Shown piece after piece: positions 6,179 to 10,241 of a stretch of DNA of 10,241 nt. Both the position numbers and the translations under genes were made by a program. The DNA is from an uncultured Oscillospiraceae bacterium (GTDB taxonomy: Bacteria; Bacillota; Clostridia; Oscillospirales; Oscillospiraceae). The stretch is taken from the NCBI GenBank assembly GCA_934565415.1, contig CAKTHQ010000059.1:1-10241 (forward strand), in the 5' to 3' direction. The number at the start of each line of letters is the position of its first letter. Within the stretch, counting starts at the first letter, position 1. The notes under the pieces are model-generated. The model made no database searches. It was not told the DNA's origin and worked only from the letters and a program-made list of their open reading frames with translations.

Positions 6179-6217
6179 AAAAAGAGAACCGCCCCACGGA
6201 ATCCATCCGTGAAGCGG
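6179..6217 (-). terminator. Rho-independent terminator of the DUF4349 lipoprotein gene
   Basis: On the minus strand a 12-bp stem (arms 6206-6217 and 6189-6200, two G-U pairs, 5-base loop) is followed by TTCTCTTTTT (6179-6188). It starts 7 bases after the stop codon of the upstream gene and separates it from the SSB-like gene. Confidence 0.85.
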
Positions 6218-6224
6218 CTCGGCA

Positions 6225-7103
6225 TTATTCTTCTTTTTTCGGCTCCTGCTTCGCTTTGCGCTTACGGAGCTTCCCTTTCAGCAGCTTCCTGATGCCAAAT
6301 ACCGCCAGGGCGGCCACGGCCAGATAAGGCAGATTGATCAGAATCCAGCTGCCCAGATCCAGGATGCCGGTACCCAGGCCCTTGAGGCTATTTACAAAGC
6401 CCTCGCCGATTTTTTCCAGGCGGCTCTTTTCCTCTACGGGGGTGTACTCCGTCACCTCCGTCAGGCTCAGGGACAGGGTTGCGTAGTCAATCTGATTTTC
6501 CAGAACCTTTAATTGGGAGGTATAGCTTTCCAGGTCCGCCCGGATCTCCGTCAGCCGGGATTCGATTTCCAAAAGGTCCGTCATATTGTCGGCCTGGGCC
6601 AGCAGCTCCATCAGCCGGGTCTGCTCGGTTTTCAGCACGGAAATGCGGCTTTCCGTATCCACATACTGCAGCGTCACATCCTCGGTGCTCCGGCTGGAGG
6701 AGACCACATTCGTCAGGCTGCCCACCTTGGCGGTAAAGCTGTCCAGGTCGCCGGCGGGAATCCGCAGGGTCAGGCTGGCGGACCGATACCGGCGGCCGGA
6801 AGAAGCGCTGCCGTTGTACAGGTACTGGTCCTCGATGTACCCGCCGCATTCCTCCGCCGCGGAGGTCAGCTCCGGAAGGGCGGCATCCAGGTTGTCGGTC
6901 TCGGCGCTGACGCTCACGGTGATGATAAACTTTCTGCTTTCCGGCAGCGCGCTTTGGGAATTGGAAACGGAAAAATTGCCATCCATCGCTGCCATGGTTT
7001 CGGAGGCGGCTTCATAGACCGTATTGCCGGCCCTGCCGGCAGTGGCTCCGCAGCCGGAAAGCAGCAGTGCCACGGACAGAAGTGCACAGAGTTGTTTTCG
7101 CAT
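6225..7103 (-). CDS. DUF4349 domain lipoprotein with coiled coil and C-terminal membrane helix
   Basis: A 292-residue membrane-associated lipoprotein of unknown function. The N-terminus MRKQLCALLSVALLLSGCGA has a signal peptide with lipobox LSGC, so Cys18 should be lipidated outside the membrane. The DUF4349 region (about 57-270) contains RIPAGDLDSFTAKVGSLT (114-131), followed by STEDVTLQYVDTESRISVLK. A helical, coiled-coil-like segment (about 148-207) is rich in Leu/Glu/Arg heptads. A hydrophobic segment (about 247-271) and a Lys/Arg-rich end (KLLKGKLRKRKAKQEPKK) predict one transmembrane helix with a cytoplasmic tail. The protein would thus be held at both ends. Start 7103 is supported by AAAGGAG 8 bases upstream. 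It has its own promoter and terminator, so it is a single-gene unit. DUF4349 proteins are often described as putative lipoproteins with no proven role. Confidence 0.9.
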   Translation of the reverse strand: MRKQLCALLSVALLLSGCGATAGRAGNTVYEAASETMAAMDGNFSVSNSQSALPESRKFIITVSVSAETDNLDAALPELTSAAEECGGYIEDQYLYNGSASSGRRYRSASLTLRIPAGDLDSFTAKVGSLTNVVSSSRSTEDVTLQYVDTESRISVLKTEQTRLMELLAQADNMTDLLEIESRLTEIRADLESYTSQLKVLENQIDYATLSLSLTEVTEYTPVEEKSRLEKIGEGFVNSLKGLGTGILDLGSWILINLPYLAVAALAVFGIRKLLKGKLRKRKAKQEPKKEE

Positions 7104-7137
7104 AAGGTTTGCTCCTTTCAAAGAAGTTTCTATCAGG

Positions 7138-7166
7138 AGCATACCATAGCTTCCCCCCATTTGCAA
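7138..7166 (-). promoter_or_regulatory. Promoter of the DUF4349 lipoprotein gene
   Basis: On the minus strand: -35 TTGCAA (7161-7166), 17-base spacer, -10 TATGCT (7138-7143) preceded by TGG (extended -10). The transcription start would be near 7131, with a leader of about 28 bases to the ATG at 7103. Confidence 0.7.
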
Positions 7167-7210
7167 GCCCGTTCCGGGAAATTAAGAAAGATGTAAGAAC
7201 CGGGCAGGAT

Positions 7211-7248
7211 AAAAAAGGGCCGCTGCAAAACGGACTTTGCAGCGGCCC
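7211..7248 (-). terminator. Strong rho-independent terminator of the BMP lipoprotein gene
   Basis: On the minus strand a perfect 13-bp stem (GGGCCGCTGCAAA as its lower-coordinate plus-strand arm 7217-7229, partner 7236-7248) with a 6-base loop is followed by TTTTTT (7211-7216). It begins 13 bases after the TAA at 7262-7264. This is the most canonical terminator in the window. Confidence 0.95.
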
Positions 7249-7261
7249 AGGGGTTATGCTG

Positions 7262-8449
7262 TTATTTGACCATGTTGACGGTCACGTTGGCAGTGCTGGC
7301 GGGCTCGGAAACCAGCTCGGAGGAGATGGCAACCTTACCGGCAGCGATGTCGGCCAGGAGGGCGTTGTACTCGTCAACGCTCCAGTTCTGCAGGGACCAG
7401 GTATCGGTGGGCAGGCCAACCGCGTTGTCCTTGGCACCCAGAGAGGTGCTGGTACCGCCGATGGTATCCCAGGCCCCATCGTAATGCTGGCCAATGGCCC
7501 AGGCAGTGGCGTCAGCCAGGCCCTTCATAGCGGAGGTGATGACGGAAGTGGACTCATAGGACTGGTCCACATCCACGCCGATGACCTTGCCGTCCTCAGC
7601 GCCGGCAGCAGCCACCACAGAGGAGAACATACCGCCGCCGCAGCAGAAGATGACCTCGGTGCCGTTGTTGTACCAGCCGGTAGCCATGGTCTGCAGGTCG
7701 TTGGAAGCGGAGAAGGTGGAGCCATACTGCCAGGAGTAGTTCATCTCGACCTGAACACCCTTGACAGCAGCTGCTGCGTCAGCGCCCTGGACAAAGCCGT
7801 AGCCGAAACGCTCGCAGGCGGGGTTGGTTCCGCCGCCGCCGCCGGTGAAGCCCAGCTTGGTGTAGCCTTCCATAATGGCAGCATAGCCGGCCAGGTAGCC
7901 GGACTCCTGCTCATCGAAAGCAATACCAGCCACGTTCTTCAGGATCTCGCCGCTGCCATCCTGCTTCTCATTCACAGGGTAGCCATCGATGAAGATAAAG
8001 TGGACATCGGGATACTTGGTAGCAGCGGCTCTCAGAGCGGCTTCCTGCATGAAGCCGGCGGCCACGACCACCTCGGCGCCGTTTTCACAGGCCAGGGTAG
8101 CGGCATCGATCCGGTCGTTATCGGTAGCGTTGCTGCCGTTGGCGGGCTGATAGTACTTGTAAGCCTTGCCATTGGCATTGGCGTACAGCTTCACGCCGTC
8201 GTAGGTGCCCTGGTTGAAGGACTTGTCCTTCAGGGTGCCCACGTCGGTGACGAAAGCCACCTGGTACTTGCCGTCGGCGGAAGTCATCTCATCGGGGATG
8301 TCATCCGCGGAAGCGGCAGCGGCGGGCGCCTGAGTGGCGTCGCCGCTCTGGGCGGGTGCTTCGGTAGCGGCAGGAGTGCTGTTGCCGCCGCAGGCACACA
8401 GGCCAACGACCATCACAGCTGCCAGAAGCAGAGCGAGAATCTTTTTCAT
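7262..8449 (-). CDS. BMP family (PnrA/TmpC-like) substrate-binding lipoprotein, probable nucleoside binder
   Basis: A 395-residue lipoprotein. MKKILALLLAAVMVVGLCAC is a signal peptide whose lipobox LCAC predicts lipidation at Cys20; an Ala/Thr/Pro-rich linker (about 23-55) follows. The periplasmic-binding-protein-like BMP domain begins at KYQVAFVTDVG and has the family motif DKSFNQGTYDGVK (75-87). Further landmarks are ENGAEVVVAAGFMQ (122-135), DEQESGYLAGYAA (179-191), GGGGG near 203-207 and VIGVDVDQ (289-296). Members such as Treponema PnrA deliver purine nucleosides to an ABC importer. The neighbouring deoB and cdd make a nucleoside substrate likely here, but this is inference. Start 8449 has GGAGG 9 bases upstream. 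A strong terminator follows directly, so the permease and ATPase subunits are not co-transcribed and must lie elsewhere. The gene has its own promoter, and read-through from cdd is possible because no clear terminator lies between them. Confidence 0.92.
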   Translation of the reverse strand: MKKILALLLAAVMVVGLCACGGNSTPAATEAPAQSGDATQAPAAAASADDIPDEMTSADGKYQVAFVTDVGTLKDKSFNQGTYDGVKLYANANGKAYKYYQPANGSNATDNDRIDAATLACENGAEVVVAAGFMQEAALRAAATKYPDVHFIFIDGYPVNEKQDGSGEILKNVAGIAFDEQESGYLAGYAAIMEGYTKLGFTGGGGGTNPACERFGYGFVQGADAAAAVKGVQVEMNYSWQYGSTFSASNDLQTMATGWYNNGTEVIFCCGGGMFSSVVAAAGAEDGKVIGVDVDQSYESTSVITSAMKGLADATAWAIGQHYDGAWDTIGGTSTSLGAKDNAVGLPTDTWSLQNWSVDEYNALLADIAAGKVAISSELVSEPASTANVTVNMVK

Positions 8450-8478
8450 AAATGATTTCCTCCATATGTTCATTTATC

Positions 8479-8493
8479 CAGGGGTCTCCCCTG
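8479..8493 (-). other. Short stem-loop at the predicted 5' end of the BMP mRNA
   Basis: CAGGGG (8479-8484) and CCCCTG (8488-8493) form a perfect 6-bp stem with a 3-base loop. With the -10 box at 8501-8506, the mRNA would start at about 8494, so the stem would be almost at the 5' end, ahead of the ribosome site. Such hairpins can protect messages from 5'-end decay. It is an inference from position. Confidence 0.4.
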
Positions 8494-8500
8494 TTCTGTC

Positions 8501-8529
8501 ATTGTCGCACATTTCCGGAAAAAAATCAA
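8501..8529 (-). promoter_or_regulatory. Candidate promoter of the BMP lipoprotein gene
   Basis: On the minus strand: -35 TTGATT (8524-8529), 17-base spacer that begins with a T-run, -10 GACAAT (8501-8506). The -10 box matches consensus at four of six places, so this is a moderate call. It lies between cdd and the BMP gene. Confidence 0.5.
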
Positions 8530-8583
8530 CTGTTTTTCTGGAATTCAGAGAACTTTTTTCTAAAATGCGGCAAGTGACTCCTT

Positions 8584-8997
8584 TTATCCCCGCATATGGG
8601 TGTTGGGGCGGAAGCTGTCTGGCAGAAGTTGGGCAAGTGTCCGCTCCTGGTAGACGCCGTCCTTGCCTACAAGATAGATTTTAAAATCGTCGTCGCAGAA
8701 TTCCCGCATAACCTGGCGGCAGATGCCGCAGGGCGGGAACTCCCCTTCCAGGATTCCATCCTTGCCGCCGCAGACGGCGATGGCGGTAAAGTCCCGGTGC
8801 CCGTCAAAAACCGCCCGGAAGAAGGCCGTCCGCTCGGCGCAATTGGTAGCGCCGTAGGAGCCGTTTTCGATATTGCAGCCGCCGTATACGGTGCCGTCGG
8901 CGCACAATAGGGCCGCCCCCACCTTGTAGCCGGAATAGGGGGCATAGGCCTTTTTCATAGCAGCGATTGCCTGGTCAACAAGTGCTTTCGGGTCCAT
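8584..8997 (-). CDS. cdd: Cytidine deaminase (small tetrameric type)
   Basis: A 137-residue enzyme, the normal length for tetrameric cytidine deaminases. It converts cytidine and deoxycytidine to uridine and deoxyuridine in pyrimidine salvage. The zinc site is complete: NCAE (Cys53, catalytic Glu55) and PCGICRQ (Cys90, Cys93). This is the three-cysteine arrangement of Bacillus-type enzymes; NIEN (42-45) is the substrate-binding stretch. The start at 8997 is supported by GGAGGAAT about 6 bases upstream, which lies inside the end of deoB. The deoB stop and cdd start are separated by one base, so the two are translationally coupled in one operon. No good terminator was found after the TAA at 8584-8586; only a weak AT-rich inverted repeat is there, so transcription may continue into the BMP lipoprotein gene. 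Confidence 0.96.
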   Translation of the reverse strand: MDPKALVDQAIAAMKKAYAPYSGYKVGAALLCADGTVYGGCNIENGSYGATNCAERTAFFRAVFDGHRDFTAIAVCGGKDGILEGEFPPCGICRQVMREFCDDDFKIYLVGKDGVYQERTLAQLLPDSFRPNTHMRG

Positions 8998-8998
8998 C

Positions 8999-10171
8999 TT
9001 ATTCCTCCACCAGTTCCTTGGCAAAACTCTTGCCGGGGGTATCGAAGGGCACGCCCAGGAGCTCCGTCACCGTAGCGGCAATGTCCGCAAAACTCCCCCT
9101 TACCCCCAGATTGCCGGGCTTTACCCTGGCGCCCAGGGCGACAAGAGGCACATATTCCCGGGTATGGTCCGTAGTGGCCGTATAGGCGGGGTCGCAGCCG
9201 TGGTCGGCGGTAATCAGCACCAGGTCGTCTTCCTTTAAAACTTTCATGAATTCTCCCAGCCAGGTATCAAACTCCGTCAGGGCGTTTGCATAGCCGTCAA
9301 TGTCCCGGCGGTGGCCGTAGAGCATATCAAAATCCACCAAGTTTACAAAGCAAAGGCCGTGGAAATCCTGCCTGGCGTAGTCCATGGCGTGGTCCATGCC
9401 GTCGGCATTGCTCTTATTGTACACATGGTCGGTGGTGCCCCGTCCGGCAAAGATGTCGAAAATCTTGCCCACGGCCAGGGAGTCGAGACCCGCCTTTTTG
9501 ACGGCATCCAGCATAGTGTCCCTGGGGGGCTCCAGGGAGAAGTCGTGCCGGTTAGAGGTCCGCCGGAAATTCTCGGGGCTGCTGCCTACATAAGGCCTTG
9601 CAATCACCCGGCCCACGCCGTGCTCCCCCTGCAAAATGGCTCTGGCCTTCCGGCAGCCCTCGTACAGCTCCTCCAGGGGGATCCACTCCTCGTTTGCCGC
9701 CACCTGGAAGACGGAGTCGGCGGAAGTGTAAACGATCCACTTCCCCGTTTCCTTCTGCTCCATACCGTAGTCATGGATGACGGCGGTGCCGGAGTAGGGC
9801 TTGTTGCACAGCACACCCCTGCCCGTGGCCTTTTCGAAAGCATCCAGCACTTCCTTGGGGAAGCCTTCGGGATAGGTGGGCATGGGCTTGGGGGAAGGCA
9901 CACCGGCAATCTCCCAGTGGCCGATGGTGGTGTCCTTCCCCATAGAGGCCTCCGCCAGCTTGCAAACCGCCCCGTTGGGGTGGGGCTCCTTGGGCAGAAA
10001 ATCCATCCCGTCGATGTTGCCCAGACCCGCTTTTAACAGATTGGGGACGGAAAACTTTTTAGAGGTGGCACAGGACCGCAGGGTATTCACCCCGTAGTCC
10101 CCAAAGGCGGGGGCATCCGGCAATTCTCCCACCCCGCAGGAATCCAACACGAACAAAAATACACGCTTCAT
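8999..10171 (-). CDS. deoB: Phosphopentomutase
   Basis: A 390-residue member of the alkaline-phosphatase superfamily (Bacillus enzymes have about 394). It interconverts (deoxy)ribose 1-phosphate and 5-phosphate, linking nucleoside breakdown to central carbon metabolism. Landmarks are FVLDSCGVGELPDA with metal-binding Asp10, GKDTTIGHWEIAG with the phosphorylated Thr equivalent at Thr81, RTSNRHDF, LVDFDMLYGHRRD, TADHGCDP and DHTREYVP. All metal ligands expected for the two-Mn site appear present. In GKDTTIGHW the third position after Asp is Ile where Bacillus cereus has Thr; the nucleophile itself is kept. The start at 10171 is chosen from the conserved MKRVFLFVLD beginning. Its ribosome site is weak (GGTTGAT), and a TAA in another frame ends one base before the ATG, so translation may be coupled to an upstream gene beyond the window edge. 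It is first in the visible deoB-cdd pair. Confidence 0.96.
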   Translation of the reverse strand: MKRVFLFVLDSCGVGELPDAPAFGDYGVNTLRSCATSKKFSVPNLLKAGLGNIDGMDFLPKEPHPNGAVCKLAEASMGKDTTIGHWEIAGVPSPKPMPTYPEGFPKEVLDAFEKATGRGVLCNKPYSGTAVIHDYGMEQKETGKWIVYTSADSVFQVAANEEWIPLEELYEGCRKARAILQGEHGVGRVIARPYVGSSPENFRRTSNRHDFSLEPPRDTMLDAVKKAGLDSLAVGKIFDIFAGRGTTDHVYNKSNADGMDHAMDYARQDFHGLCFVNLVDFDMLYGHRRDIDGYANALTEFDTWLGEFMKVLKEDDLVLITADHGCDPAYTATTDHTREYVPLVALGARVKPGNLGVRGSFADIAATVTELLGVPFDTPGKSFAKELVEE

Positions 10172-10172
10172 A

Positions 10173-10241
10173 TTAATCAACCATTCGGCCGCATTGCGTC
10201 CGCACAAATAGGGATGAAAGGGTGCAGACAAACGGCCGCCT
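10173..10241 (-). other. Possible 3' end of an upstream co-transcribed gene (uncertain)
   Basis: One minus-strand frame is open from the window edge to a TAA at 10173-10175, one base before the deoB start; its last residues would be CGRMVD. The same one-base spacing joins deoB to cdd, and deoB lacks a strong ribosome site, which fits coupling to an upstream gene. Only 22 codons are visible and no family is recognisable; no promoter was seen either. Confidence 0.2.

Noticed and set aside
5651..6292. A plus-strand open frame opposite the SSB-like gene.
   Set aside because: It crosses the SSB-like gene and the DUF4349 terminator, with no start signals or recognisable motifs.
7109..8455. A 448-residue open frame on the plus strand opposite the BMP lipoprotein gene.
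   Set aside because: Antisense shadow from C/G-ending codons; no ribosome site or family motif, and it runs through the terminator and signal-peptide region of the real gene.
8519..8583. A terminator between cdd and the BMP gene.
   Set aside because: Only an AT-rich, roughly 4-bp inverted repeat around GAATTC is present, without a GC stem; the T-run is better explained as part of the promoter spacer.

Overview
The window looks like chromosomal DNA of a low-redox, gut-type Clostridia bacterium (Oscillospiraceae-like is my best guess). It is GC-rich for Firmicutes. Shine-Dalgarno sites are strong (AGGAGG and variants), promoters are sigma-A-like, there are two lipoproteins with clear lipoboxes, phosphofructokinase is pyrophosphate-type, and there is a relic of a BspA-like surface protein. 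No tRNA, rRNA, CRISPR array, insertion sequence or phage gene was seen.

Layout. (1) At the left edge is the 3' part of a pyrophosphate-type phosphofructokinase (+), closed by a palindromic terminator. (2) A convergent gene (-) encodes a DEDDh 3'-5' exonuclease-like protein with a Cys/His cluster and an Arg/Lys tail. (3) A divergent promoter region of about 200 bp separates it from a glycogen synthase (+). This synthase has an unusual N-terminal extension of about 230 residues, basic first and then acidic. An internal Shine-Dalgarno/ATG in the same frame could give an ordinary-length enzyme. (4) Two hairpins follow, then about 1 kb (-) of decayed BspA-like LRR surface-protein sequence, broken by frameshifts and stops. 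(5) Still on the minus strand come a tandem-OB-fold SSB-like gene, a DUF4349 lipoprotein with its own promoter and terminator, and a BMP-family substrate-binding lipoprotein with its own promoter and a very strong terminator. (6) At the right edge, deoB and cdd form a tight two-gene unit (1-nt gap) transcribed towards the BMP gene.

How the genes fit together. deoB (phosphopentomutase), cdd (cytidine deaminase) and the BMP/PnrA-type binding protein make a coherent nucleoside-scavenging cluster: uptake, deamination, and channelling of pentose phosphate to central metabolism. Phosphofructokinase and glycogen synthase both belong to sugar-phosphate and storage metabolism but are separate transcription units. 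The exonuclease and the SSB-like protein are DNA/RNA-handling genes with no obvious link to their neighbours.

Most of the window is ordinary housekeeping. The strongest candidate for something undescribed is the glycogen synthase with its histone-H1-like plus acidic tail and the possible second translation start exactly before the catalytic domain.
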